A stretch of 64,000 nucleotides of DNA, taken from the NCBI GenBank assembly GCA_903828595.1, contig CAIKMS010000016.1, positions 124,001 through 188,000 on the forward strand. Reading direction: 5' to 3'. Within the stretch, counting starts at the first letter, position 1; every line of letters begins with the position of its first letter. Origin of the DNA: an uncultured Pseudomonadota bacterium (GTDB taxonomy: Bacteria > Pseudomonadota > Gammaproteobacteria > Steroidobacterales > Steroidobacteraceae). The position numbers and the translations under genes were made by a program. The notes below the pieces were generated by a model. That model was not told where the DNA came from and did no database searches. It saw only the letters and a program-made list of their open reading frames with translations. Positions 43,182-52,065 of the stretch are shown piece by piece.

Positions 43182-44240
43182 TTACAAGGCGTTGACCGGT
43201 GGCAGGTCACGGCGTTTGAGTTTCTCTACCAGCGTGGTTCGACCTAACCCTAGCAAACGCGCGGCCTCAGCAATGACACCTTGTGTGCGCGTCATGGCCT
43301 GGCCTATTAGAGCATCCTCAATTTTTTGCAAATGTTCGCGCAGACATAATCCATCGGTGGGCAGGGTAGAGGCGAAGGCCGAATCTGCAGTGGTCGTTCT
43401 GACTCTGGAGTCTGCCGCACTGTGCCGTTCGGGAAGGTCTGCACAATCCAACAGGGCGCGCGGGTGCGTCACGGCTAGGCGCTCGAGTAGATTTTCTAAT
43501 TCACGTACGTTTCCCGGCCAACGGTACTGACGCAGGGCAGCCAGAGCCGCGTCGTTGAAGGTGACCGATTCGAGCCCGCGTAATTCCAAACTTTGATTTA
43601 GGGTTTCGATCAGGATGGGCAGATCATCAATGCGCTCGCGCAGCGGCGCAAGCTGCACAGGAAACACATTGAGTCTGAAATAAAGGTCAGCCCTAAAGCG
43701 ACCTGCAGCGACCTCAGCATCCAGATCACGATTGGAAGCTGCAATGATGCGCACGTCGGCTGAGCGTAACTCACCGGATCCGACGCGCTCATACATCCTT
43801 TCCTGCACCACGCGTAGTAACTTGGCTTGCAGGCGCGGGCACATTTCTGAGATTTCATCTAAAAACAGCGTGCCACCTTCGGCTAATTCAAAACGACCGC
43901 GTCGGGTCGATACCGCCCCTGAAAAAGCGCCGCGCTCGTGGCCAAAGAGCTCGCTTTCCATGAGTTCGGAGGGAATTGCCGCACAATTGACCGGCATGAA
44001 AGGGCCCTGCGCCCGGGGTGACAGCCGGTGCAGTTCGCGAGCAACGCCTTCCTTGCCAGTACCGGACTCGCCCAATACCAAAACGGTGGTGTCAAAGCGC
44101 GCCACCTGCGCCATTAAACGACGCACACGCTTCGCGGCCGGAGTGTCCCCGGTGGGGTAGTTCGGTACGGGCAATGGGTCCGCGCGTTCTGCCGGCTGGA
44201 GTGTGCTGGATACCGGTCGCAGATTCAGTAAATGACCCAT
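43182..44240 (-). CDS. Sigma-54-dependent activator without receiver domain
   Basis: 352 residues. The AAA+ domain has Walker A GESGTGKEG, sigma-54 loop GAFSGA (usual GAFTGA), Walker B GTLFLDEI and the sensor region ASNRDLDAEV. The C terminus has a Fis-type helix-turn-helix, AARLLGLGRTTLVEKLKRR, most like FleQ. Only about 35 residues precede the AAA+ domain, so there is no regulatory receiver. The Thr-to-Ser change in the sigma-54 contact loop may weaken or alter activation. It lies 131 bp downstream of the response regulator gene on the same strand. Confidence 0.9.
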   Translation of the reverse strand: MGHLLNLRPVSSTLQPAERADPLPVPNYPTGDTPAAKRVRRLMAQVARFDTTVLVLGESGTGKEGVARELHRLSPRAQGPFMPVNCAAIPSELMESELFGHERGAFSGAVSTRRGRFELAEGGTLFLDEISEMCPRLQAKLLRVVQERMYERVGSGELRSADVRIIAASNRDLDAEVAAGRFRADLYFRLNVFPVQLAPLRERIDDLPILIETLNQSLELRGLESVTFNDAALAALRQYRWPGNVRELENLLERLAVTHPRALLDCADLPERHSAADSRVRTTTADSAFASTLPTDGLCLREHLQKIEDALIGQAMTRTQGVIAEAARLLGLGRTTLVEKLKRRDLPPVNAL

Positions 44241-44338
44241 TGCACCCTCTATCCGGTGGGGGCAGGCACTAAATCAAAGTGCGGCCCGGAGGAGAAGTAC
44301 AACTCATGGGCCCGCGGCAAGCGATGCGGTTTACCCTG

Positions 44339-44355
44339 AATGCTGACTCAGCATT
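44339..44355. promoter_or_regulatory. Palindrome upstream of the sigma-54 activator gene
   Basis: Perfect inverted repeat AATGCTGA-C-TCAGCATT, 17 bp, about 100 bp before the activator start and just after the response regulator stop. The single-base centre makes it more like a protein-binding site than an RNA hairpin. Confidence 0.35.
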
Positions 44356-44371
44356 GAGGGCAATTTGAGGG

Positions 44372-45052
44372 TTACTCTTTCAGGTCCGGTGAGTCGGGTA
44401 AAGCGTTGTCATTCGCCCAACGCACCGCATATCGCACCAGGTCGGTGGCTGAACTCAGCCCCAGTTTTTCGCGAATATTGCGCCGGTGGGAGTCCACCGT
44501 TTTAGCGCTCATCCCCAAAGCGACAGACATTTCCTGAGTGCCTAAGCCTTGGGCAACCGCGCGCAGCACTTGGTGTTCTCGATCGGTCAGTCCACCTTTG
44601 GCTGGGCTTTGCTCCCGATGAAGTGCCACTTTGCCGAGTAAGCGTCGGCTGATAGAGGGACTCACGTAAATTTCCCGGTGCGCGACTTTACGCAGTGCTG
44701 CCAGCAAAGCCGTCGCGGATTCCTGTTTCATCAGGTAGCCGTGCGCGCCGAGTTGCAACAGACGCTCGGCGTACAGCCCCTCTTCGTGCATCGATAAGAC
44801 CAAGATCCGTACCGCAGGCCACCGCGAAGCGACGAGCTTGACGAGTTCAACACCATCGTCCGAGCCTAGAGTCAGATCGATGACAATGACGTCGGGCTGT
44901 GTGGTTTCTAATGCCTGGACAGCGGTGGCGATGGAGTCTGCTTCGCCGCAGACCAAAAAATCCATCTCGGTGCTAAGTAGTTCGTGTAGCCCTTCCCGCA
45001 AAAGAGGGTGGTCATCGACGAGTAAAATACGAACCTTTGGCACGGCATCCAC
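44372..45052 (-). CDS. NarL/FixJ-type response regulator
   Basis: 226 residues. An N-terminal receiver has acidic pocket LVDDHPLL, the phosphoacceptor in VIVIDLTLG and Lys in GYLMKQES. The C-terminal LuxR helix-turn-helix is GLTDREHQVLRAVAQGL then MSAKTVDSHRRNIREKLGL. It is a close paralogue of the regulator at 47,455 (shared LSMHEE and YAERxL segments). It is divergent from the kinase at 45,278, and a 15-bp palindrome lies 21 bp before its start. Confidence 0.92.
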   Translation of the reverse strand: MDAVPKVRILLVDDHPLLREGLHELLSTEMDFLVCGEADSIATAVQALETTQPDVIVIDLTLGSDDGVELVKLVASRWPAVRILVLSMHEEGLYAERLLQLGAHGYLMKQESATALLAALRKVAHREIYVSPSISRRLLGKVALHREQSPAKGGLTDREHQVLRAVAQGLGTQEMSVALGMSAKTVDSHRRNIREKLGLSSATDLVRYAVRWANDNALPDSPDLKE

Positions 45053-45072
45053 TCGACGTAAAGAAAAAGAGT

Positions 45073-45087
45073 AGGGAATATCCCTAA
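45073..45087. promoter_or_regulatory. Inverted repeat TAGGGA-N3-TCCCTA before the response regulator
   Basis: A perfect 6-3-6 repeat 21-35 bp upstream of the response regulator start, in the 225-bp gap shared with the divergent kinase gene. The position suits a repressor or autoregulatory site. A related repeat lies before the second kinase at 48124-48138. Confidence 0.45.
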
Positions 45088-45277
45088 AACGCGACTGGGT
45101 ATCAAGGGGTAAGGCGCTTTGTACTCACAGGATAAGTACCTACCGCAACTCGCGAAGGGCTATCAACGCCTGCTTAGGGCGCTAACGGATGGCTCTAGGC
45201 GTGGCTGCTAATGAACAGAGTATTTTTAAGGGAAATTCGGCTGGCTCTGTAGGGCGTTTACGTCGAAACTAGACAGC

Positions 45278-47446
45278 ATGTCTACGCAGCTGCACAACAG
45301 TCCACGTCACCACGAGCTGGGAAGTCCAGGGCTAGAGTGGGCGGCGGACGGGGCTTTGCTCATTGAGTTGGCTGAGGATGGCCAAGGGCACGTAGTTTGG
45401 GCCAGTCAGCGCTTTCAAGAGACGTTTAATAGGCCCCTTACCGTTGGTCGGGTCGTTGATTTTATTGAAAATAGCGATCACGACGGTGCGTTCCTTGACG
45501 TCCTGCGTGAGGTTCGGCCGGCGCAGACCAACCGTTGGCTGGTGCGAGTGGTCGGTGAGAATAACCAGCGCCTATCCGCCCAGGTCGTCGCTCACAAAGA
45601 CCCTTCAGAGGCACGATTAGCGCGCTACTACTGCACGTTTATTCTGGGCTCGCTGGGCGTATCCAGCCCGTCGGTCTCGCAAACCGGCCGCTATCTACGG
45701 GTAGAGCCTTCAGCCGCGGCGGAAACTCTCGCGCGCGTAGGATCCTGGGAACTCGATGTCGGTACCGGTCGATGGCGCTGGAGCCATGAAACTTTCGCGT
45801 TGTTTGGGGTGACTCCGGAAACCTTCGAGCCCACGAGTGCGGCTTATGCGCAGTTTTTATCTGTCACCGATCTGACACAGTTTCGCGCTCAGAACGCGGC
45901 TTGCATCAAGCACGGTGGTGGTTATGAGCTGCACGTGCGCATTAACAGAGCCTGGCGGTCGCGCATTTGGGTGCGGATTGTGGCCCGCGCGCAAGTGACC
46001 GATGGGGTTGTCACGCGAGTGGTAGGAGCCATTCAGGACATTGATGATGTAAAGCGCGCCGGCGTGCGTATGCAGCGTCAAAGTCTCTGGTTGTCATTGG
46101 CTTTATCGGCGAATTTGCTGGCGACGTGGCGCTGGTATCCGGATACCGACGCGCTGGTTCTCGATGCGCTGGACGAAAGACGTTTTTCAGGCCTAAAGGA
46201 GCGCCAACCCTTAGACCGGTGGCTGGCGCTGTTCGTTGAGGCTGACAGCTTGCGCCTTAGAAAAGCGCTGCATCAGGCAGCTAGCTCCGGTGAGGCGCTT
46301 CGTTTGGAATGTGAACTTGGCAGTACGGATAAGCCGGGCTGGATCGCCATTCGTGGTGAGCGGTTTATCTCTACGGATGGTGTGGCGGTCGTGGGCACCT
46401 TTCAGGACATCACCGAGAGTCGGGCCGATCAGCGCTATCTGCGAACCCAAGCTCAGGTGTTGGCGGATATGGCAGAGGGAGTCTGTGTCACCGATGCCGA
46501 TGGGCTAATTCGGTTAAGTAATCCGGCATTCGGCGCCATGTGGTTAGCTCCCTTAGATCTATTGGGGCGCCCGCTCGTCGAGCTATTGCCGATGCTTGTT
46601 GAATTGCAATCGGGATCGAGTGTTGAGGTTCAGCGCTCGGACGGTTCCTGGTTCTCTGCCGCGGTATCCGTGAGCCCGTTGCGTGTGTACGAGCAGGATT
46701 GGCGCATCTATATTGTCAGAGACGAAACGCAACGCCGGGAGTTGCAGGCTGAGCTGTTAGCTAGCGTTAATCGTGAACAGCGGCGAATTGGTAGCGACCT
46801 TCACGATGGACTAGGCCAAGAGCTAACCGGCATTGCGCTACTGTTGCGGGGTTTGGAGAGTCGCATTGACCGCGGCCTTTTGTTAGAGGCCGCCGACGTG
46901 GCTGACATTATCCAGCTGGTTAATCAGGCGATCCAAAGCACGCGTTCGATGGCCCGTGGCTTATCGCCGGTCGACATCGAGCACGGCGGTCTAATCTTTG
47001 CCCTTCGAGCCTTGGCCGAGCGTGCCAGTGCGTTGTATGGCCTAAATATTAAGTTTTCGAGTAAGGCCGATGGCCCGTTAACCTTATCGGCGGCAACTAA
47101 GATGCATCTTTATCGCATCGCACAAGAGGCGCTGACTAACGCGGCGCGTCACGCGCAGGCGCAGGATGTGGTTTTGCGTTTGAGTGTCCAAGGTGAGAAG
47201 GTGCTCTTAACGATCAAAGATGACGGGCAAGGATTGAAAGACAGCGCTGATATTGGAATGGGTCTTAAGATTATGCGGTATCGATGCGAGATCATCGGCG
47301 CCTCTTTAGCCATCACGAGCGCCAAACGAGCAGGAACACGTATTACGTGTGCCCTGAATCAACCGCTGGTCACAGGTGACAATGCCAGTCGTGAATTTGA
47401 AGTTCCCTTAGCGGAGAGATCCGCAAAAAACACACCAAGTCGTTAG
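45278..47446 (+). CDS. Multi-PAS sensor histidine kinase, HisKA_3 (NarX/UhpB type)
   Basis: 722 residues, no membrane segment, so probably cytosolic. Three to four PAS-like modules occupy residues 1-490 (for example ETLARVGSWELDVGTGRWRW and a module starting VLADMAEGVCVTDADGLIRL). The HisKA_3 dimerisation box has the phospho-His in RRIGSDLHDGLGQELTG. The ATPase has ALTNAARHAQAQ, DDGQGL and IGMGLKIMRYRCEIIG. The response regulator gene starts 8 bp downstream and is the obvious partner. Confidence 0.93.
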   Translation: MSTQLHNSPRHHELGSPGLEWAADGALLIELAEDGQGHVVWASQRFQETFNRPLTVGRVVDFIENSDHDGAFLDVLREVRPAQTNRWLVRVVGENNQRLSAQVVAHKDPSEARLARYYCTFILGSLGVSSPSVSQTGRYLRVEPSAAAETLARVGSWELDVGTGRWRWSHETFALFGVTPETFEPTSAAYAQFLSVTDLTQFRAQNAACIKHGGGYELHVRINRAWRSRIWVRIVARAQVTDGVVTRVVGAIQDIDDVKRAGVRMQRQSLWLSLALSANLLATWRWYPDTDALVLDALDERRFSGLKERQPLDRWLALFVEADSLRLRKALHQAASSGEALRLECELGSTDKPGWIAIRGERFISTDGVAVVGTFQDITESRADQRYLRTQAQVLADMAEGVCVTDADGLIRLSNPAFGAMWLAPLDLLGRPLVELLPMLVELQSGSSVEVQRSDGSWFSAAVSVSPLRVYEQDWRIYIVRDETQRRELQAELLASVNREQRRIGSDLHDGLGQELTGIALLLRGLESRIDRGLLLEAADVADIIQLVNQAIQSTRSMARGLSPVDIEHGGLIFALRALAERASALYGLNIKFSSKADGPLTLSAATKMHLYRIAQEALTNAARHAQAQDVVLRLSVQGEKVLLTIKDDGQGLKDSADIGMGLKIMRYRCEIIGASLAITSAKRAGTRITCALNQPLVTGDNASREFEVPLAERSAKNTPSR

Positions 47447-47454
47447 GGTAAGCC

Positions 47455-48126
47455 ATGATAAAAACAAAGCGCCGCGTGTTAATTGTTGACGATCATCCTA
47501 TTGTTCGGCAGGGCTTGCGCCGGTTAATCGAGCAGGAGGATGACTTAGGCGTCTGCGGCGAAGCGGAGACAGCGCGCGACGCCAAAATGGCAATCCGCGA
47601 CCTTAAACCCGATGCGGTCATTGTTGATATCTCCTTGCGCCAGGGTGACGGCATCGAGTTGATTAAAGACAGTCGGGCTCATTATGCGAATTTGCCGCTG
47701 CTTGTTCTGTCGATGCACGAGGAGACCGTTTATGCGGAGCGCATGCTGTCGGCCGGCGCGAACGGTTACATCATGAAACAGGCCGCCAGCGATCAGTTTT
47801 TGGTCGCACTGCGTCGTGTACTTGAGGGCGGGATTTACGTCAGCGAAGCCATCGGCAATACGATGATCCAAAAGTTTGCATCAGGTGGCTCTTACATTTC
47901 CGCGAATCCCATCGACCGGTTGTCCAATCGTGAACTGCAAATACTGCACATGATCGGTAAAGGGTTATCCACTCGCCAGGCCGCTGACGCTTTGAACTTA
48001 AGCGTCAAAACCGTGGAGTCGCACCGGCAGCGTATTAAGCGCAAGCTCAATTTGGCTACGGGCTCGCAATTAGTCCAGTACGCCGTGAATTGGTTTTCAG
48101 GTCGCGAGGCTCCGCCCGCTAATTAA
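47455..48126 (+). CDS. NarL/FixJ-type response regulator, partner of the upstream kinase
   Basis: 223 residues. Receiver: LIVDDHPIVRQGL, phospho-Asp in AVIVDISLRQGDG, Lys in GYIMKQAAS. LuxR helix-turn-helix: LSNRELQILHMIGKGLSTRQ then LSVKTVESHRQRIKRKL. It starts 8 bp after the kinase stop, a standard two-component operon. It is paralogous to the regulator at 44,372, which may share or compete for the same kinase. Confidence 0.93.
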   Translation: MIKTKRRVLIVDDHPIVRQGLRRLIEQEDDLGVCGEAETARDAKMAIRDLKPDAVIVDISLRQGDGIELIKDSRAHYANLPLLVLSMHEETVYAERMLSAGANGYIMKQAASDQFLVALRRVLEGGIYVSEAIGNTMIQKFASGGSYISANPIDRLSNRELQILHMIGKGLSTRQAADALNLSVKTVESHRQRIKRKLNLATGSQLVQYAVNWFSGREAPPAN

Positions 48127-48138
48127 GGGTTATCCCTA
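48124..48138. promoter_or_regulatory. AGGG-N4-CCCT repeat upstream of the second kinase
   Basis: TAAGGGTTATCCCTA, starting inside the response regulator stop region. Its right half TATCCCTA is identical to that of the repeat at 45073-45087. A related TTAGGGGATTTCC follows at about 48177-48189, before the kinase start at 48255. Confidence 0.35.
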
Positions 48139-48254
48139 TTAATTGCGGGAAAACCCTAAGGGCCTCGCGATTGAATTTAGGGGATTTCCTGAATCAGATG
48201 CGCCGCAAAGCGCCGATATGAAGGACCTGAGCCACTAACTGGCTGCGGCCCTCC

Positions 48255-50606
48255 ATGCAGACCTTAAGCACAATACGGAACCTGACGCCTGCGGCTACTG
48301 CGCCAGACTTCGCGGTAGCCTTGCTGCGCGCGGCTGTCCATGAGGCTCCCGCGGCGTTTCTTTTAGTGACCCGTGGTGGCGCGGACGTACGGGTCGTCTA
48401 TGCCAATAAAGTCATGCAAGAGCTCTCTAACAATTTGCTGGCTGACAATACCGAAATTCGATTGGTCGATTTGCCACTACTGGGTATTCCGGTTTCAAAT
48501 CTCTTAAACGAGGCCAACGCGGCCGGTGGTAGCCTCGAAAGACAACTGTTGACGGTTACTCGCAACGGCCAGAGCAAGCAGGTGCTGCAGACTCAGGTTA
48601 AGCCATTGCCTGAGTCCGCCGACTACCAATTAATCCAGTTCACCCTTCTAAAGCCAGAAAGCTCCACCGGGGACCGGACTGGCGCTTTGGCCGTTGCGGC
48701 GGCTGAGGCTTCCGGCATCGGTCATTGGCAGTGTGAGCTACTCAGTGGTAAAGCCTGGTACGACAAAGCGGCCTTACGACTGCTGAATTTTACGGGCAAA
48801 GAGCCCTCTATTAAGGCCTTACTGTCTAGCGTTCTGGATGAAGATCAGGTGCTGTTCTTAGGGGCTATTCGCCGCCACCTTGAGCAAAATCTGTCGCTCG
48901 ACGTCAATGTACGACTGCGTACTGACAACGAGCCGGTTTGGCTTCGCTTGCGAGGGTGCGCTACGCGTGACAGTGCGGGCCTGCCGATACACCTGTCTGG
49001 GGTCGTTGAGGATGTCACCCAACAACTGCTGGTCAGTCAGGCACGGTCGGACGCGCATCATTTTCTGCGGGGCATATTTGATTCGCTGCAGATGGGTGTC
49101 GCCATCTTGGACGCTAAGGGCAAGATCATTGAGCTTAATCGTGCCTGGGCCGAATTCCCCTCGTCGGTGGCTTTGGTGGGGTCGCGCTTTAGCTTCGGTG
49201 AAAACTATGCTCGGGTGTGCCGTGCCCTATCCGATCGGTGCGTAGCAGGTACTGTGGTCGCTGAGGCGGTAGAAGCCGTTTTACAGGGTCAGCACGATCA
49301 TCAGACGGTCGACTATCACTTAATATCAGATGCCGGTGATCCTCAGACCTTAAGGCTGCAGATACGCGTTTTTCTGGTAGGCCACGAGCGCGGCGCGATC
49401 ATTACGCAGTCAGATCTACTGGTTGTTGATCAGGATTCACGGCTAAAGCGTGAGACGGATGCCTTTTATCGCATGATGCTAAATGCGATACCGCTAAGCA
49501 TATTTTACGTTGACCGCAGTGGTAAGTTGCTGCATGCCAATCGCCTGGCCGAGGAGTCCTTAGGGCAGCCTATTACAGTCTTGCAGGGCCGATCACTAGA
49601 AGACTTGCTCAACCCCCAAGACGTTGAGGAAAGCACTGCACGAATACAGTCCGTTCTTGCCGGTAGACGCGTTGACTTCGAAAGTCATGTAGTCAGCCGT
49701 GGTCGAACACGCGAGATGGCGGTGTCTTATATTCCTCACGTCGTGGACGCCTGCGTAGTGGGTTTTTTCTCTATAGGTCGTGATGTTGCTGATGAGAAGC
49801 GCTTAGAAGCTGAGTTGCTACAGGCCAATAAGATGGAAGCCATGGGTAGGCTAACCAGTGGCATCGCTCATGACTTCAATAACTTACTCTCGGTTATCAT
49901 CGGCAACCTGCAATTGATGGAACGACAGTTTGGCGAGCGATCACCGTACGTAGGTCAGGTGCGCAGCGCACTGGGTGCCGCGACTCGCGGCGCTGACCTG
50001 ACCAAACGGCTGCTCAGTTTCTCGCGACCCAAGGCTCGAAACCCGATGCCGCTGGATGTGAACCCGCTCATCGCAGGCTTGCAGGATCTGATCGCGCAGA
50101 GTGTAGGTGGGGCCATTCAGTTGCGCCTTAGCTTGGCCGCCGGGCCCTGTACCGTTCGGGTTGATGCCAACGAGTTGGAAAACGCCTTACTGAATCTGGC
50201 CATCAATGCTCGTGACGCGATGGCCGGTGAGGGCTTACTCACCGTCACGACCCGTAATCTGCGTATTGAGGCCTCCGAATTTCCTCACGCGCTGTCGCTG
50301 TCTGATGGGCAGTACGTTGAGATTCAGGTCGTAGACTCCGGTTGCGGCATGTCGCCTGAGATCATCAATCGCGTGTTTGAACCCTTCTTTACAACTAAGG
50401 ATCCGGGTAAGGGTACCGGCCTGGGTTTGTCCATCGTCTATGGATTCGCCGTTCGTGCCGGCGGCACGGTCGTTTTGGATAGCGCCGTGGGTCGAGGCAC
50501 CGTTGTGCGGCTATTGCTGCCATTTTATGACAGTCAGACGACAGTCCAGCAGGTGCTGCAGCAGCCTATGTCCTTAGCGATGTCAGATCCGGGGTCCTTT
50601 CTTTAA
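48255..50606 (+). CDS. Multi-PAS sensor histidine kinase, HisKA type
   Basis: 783 residues, soluble. Several PAS-like modules cover residues 1-520; the clearest read FDSLQMGVAILDAKGKIIEL and LNAIPLSIFYVDRSGKLLHA. The HisKA box is MEAMGRLTSGIAHDFNNLL, typical of hybrid kinases of the NtrB/FixL-like group. The ATPase has NLAINARDAM, DSGCGM, FEPFFTTK and GTGLGLSIVYGF. No receiver domain is attached. The next gene, 146 bp downstream, is a REC-EAL protein that could receive its phosphate. Confidence 0.92.
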   Translation: MQTLSTIRNLTPAATAPDFAVALLRAAVHEAPAAFLLVTRGGADVRVVYANKVMQELSNNLLADNTEIRLVDLPLLGIPVSNLLNEANAAGGSLERQLLTVTRNGQSKQVLQTQVKPLPESADYQLIQFTLLKPESSTGDRTGALAVAAAEASGIGHWQCELLSGKAWYDKAALRLLNFTGKEPSIKALLSSVLDEDQVLFLGAIRRHLEQNLSLDVNVRLRTDNEPVWLRLRGCATRDSAGLPIHLSGVVEDVTQQLLVSQARSDAHHFLRGIFDSLQMGVAILDAKGKIIELNRAWAEFPSSVALVGSRFSFGENYARVCRALSDRCVAGTVVAEAVEAVLQGQHDHQTVDYHLISDAGDPQTLRLQIRVFLVGHERGAIITQSDLLVVDQDSRLKRETDAFYRMMLNAIPLSIFYVDRSGKLLHANRLAEESLGQPITVLQGRSLEDLLNPQDVEESTARIQSVLAGRRVDFESHVVSRGRTREMAVSYIPHVVDACVVGFFSIGRDVADEKRLEAELLQANKMEAMGRLTSGIAHDFNNLLSVIIGNLQLMERQFGERSPYVGQVRSALGAATRGADLTKRLLSFSRPKARNPMPLDVNPLIAGLQDLIAQSVGGAIQLRLSLAAGPCTVRVDANELENALLNLAINARDAMAGEGLLTVTTRNLRIEASEFPHALSLSDGQYVEIQVVDSGCGMSPEIINRVFEPFFTTKDPGKGTGLGLSIVYGFAVRAGGTVVLDSAVGRGTVVRLLLPFYDSQTTVQQVLQQPMSLAMSDPGSFL

Positions 50607-50752
50607 TCGTGCTGCAAAGCCAGATAGTGCTTGCGTTTTGTGGCTTGGTTAACAGTTTGCTGCGGCATTCGCGTTATTCTGGTTTTCAAGGCCGGAGTTG
50701 CAGGCGGATCAAAACACTATTTGTACTGCTATAGCTTGGGAGTTCGCTGAAA

Positions 50753-51940
50753 ATGACAGATATCAATCGCTTGCTGGTCGTCGACGATCAGGCCGATATT
50801 TTGGAATTCATTGCGACGGTCGCGGAGTTCAGCGGTTACCGCGTGGCCACCGCTCAGAATGCTGAGCGTGCGTTTAGTCTGCTCAGAGAGTTTGAGCCGA
50901 CCCTCATCATGCTAGATCTGCAGATGCCGGATATGGATGGCGTTGAGTTAATCCGCCGACTGGCTGTTCATGGCACGCGGGCGCCTATTGTGATTTCCAG
51001 CGGCATGGATTCACGCGTCCTTGCTAGCGTTGAACAGTTGGGTCTTACCCAGGGCTTGAACATGATTGGTAACATGCAAAAGCCTCTGGCCTTGCCTGAT
51101 CTAGAGGCATTGTTAGCCTCGCAGTTAGTCAATGCGCTGGAGCCTACTGAGCGCGACCTTAAGCATGGTATTGAAAAAGGCGAGCTGACCGTCTATTACC
51201 AGCCGCAAGCCGATCTCGCGCTGGATGGGAGCGTTCCTGTAGTCGGTGTGGAAGCTCTGGTTCGATGGAATCACCCACAATTAGGCCTGGTGCTTCCCGA
51301 TCAATTCATTGGCTTGGCTGAGCGTACCGGACTGATCGGTGAGCTCACTCATTTTGTCTTGAATGACAGTCTTACACAGTTGGCTAATTGGCGTTCACAG
51401 GGTCTTAAATTAGGTTTGGCGGTTAATCTGTCGCCCTTGCTGGTGAAGGACTTGGATTTTCCTGATCAGCTGTCAGAGATGATGCGCGCGCGCAAATTGA
51501 CGAACTCTGATTTGACCATTGAGATCACTGAAACTGCAGCTTTAGAAGATCCGGCATTGACCCGGGATATTCTGACGCGGTTACGCGTAAAAAACTTCGG
51601 GCTATCGCTTGATGACTTCGGTACAGGTCATTCATCGCTAACTCAGCTTTATAAAATGCCCTTTAATGAGCTGAAAATTGATCGCTCATTAGGTATGGAA
51701 ATGCACTCCAGTGCTGAAGCTAGGACCATCACCCGGTCGTTAATCGACTTGGCACATAATCTTGGATTGACGGTTTGCACCGAGGGTGTTGAACAGGCAG
51801 CTACCGTTGATTTCTTGCGTGAAGTGCGCAGTAACCGAATTCAAGGTTACTGGTTGGCCCGCCCGATGTCGGCGGCTTTGGTGCCTGATGCGATCGCGCG
51901 AATCGCGCAACGAACTGCGCCCCAGGCAATCTCGGCCTAA
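50753..51940 (+). CDS. REC-EAL response regulator, c-di-GMP phosphodiesterase (RocR/VieA type)
   Basis: 395 residues. The receiver (residues 1-120) has LLVVDDQADI and the phospho-Asp in LIMLDLQMPDMDG. The EAL domain has a complete catalytic set: VGVEALVRWNHP, NLSPLL, IEITETAAL, LDDFGTGHSS, LKIDRSLG and CTEGVEQ. Phosphorylation probably controls c-di-GMP hydrolysis. It follows the second kinase on the same strand and is the most likely output of that kinase. Confidence 0.92.
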   Translation: MTDINRLLVVDDQADILEFIATVAEFSGYRVATAQNAERAFSLLREFEPTLIMLDLQMPDMDGVELIRRLAVHGTRAPIVISSGMDSRVLASVEQLGLTQGLNMIGNMQKPLALPDLEALLASQLVNALEPTERDLKHGIEKGELTVYYQPQADLALDGSVPVVGVEALVRWNHPQLGLVLPDQFIGLAERTGLIGELTHFVLNDSLTQLANWRSQGLKLGLAVNLSPLLVKDLDFPDQLSEMMRARKLTNSDLTIEITETAALEDPALTRDILTRLRVKNFGLSLDDFGTGHSSLTQLYKMPFNELKIDRSLGMEMHSSAEARTITRSLIDLAHNLGLTVCTEGVEQAATVDFLREVRSNRIQGYWLARPMSAALVPDAIARIAQRTAPQAISA

Positions 51941-52065
51941 TACTGCCTGGCAGGGTACACTGCGCTTAGGTTGGCTGTGGCGGTATTGAGAGCAGTGTTT
52001 GCGATAAGGCTGGATCTAATTTGGTTCGTGTGTGAGGCGAGGTCTGTGCTCGGCAGCCGCTTAGC

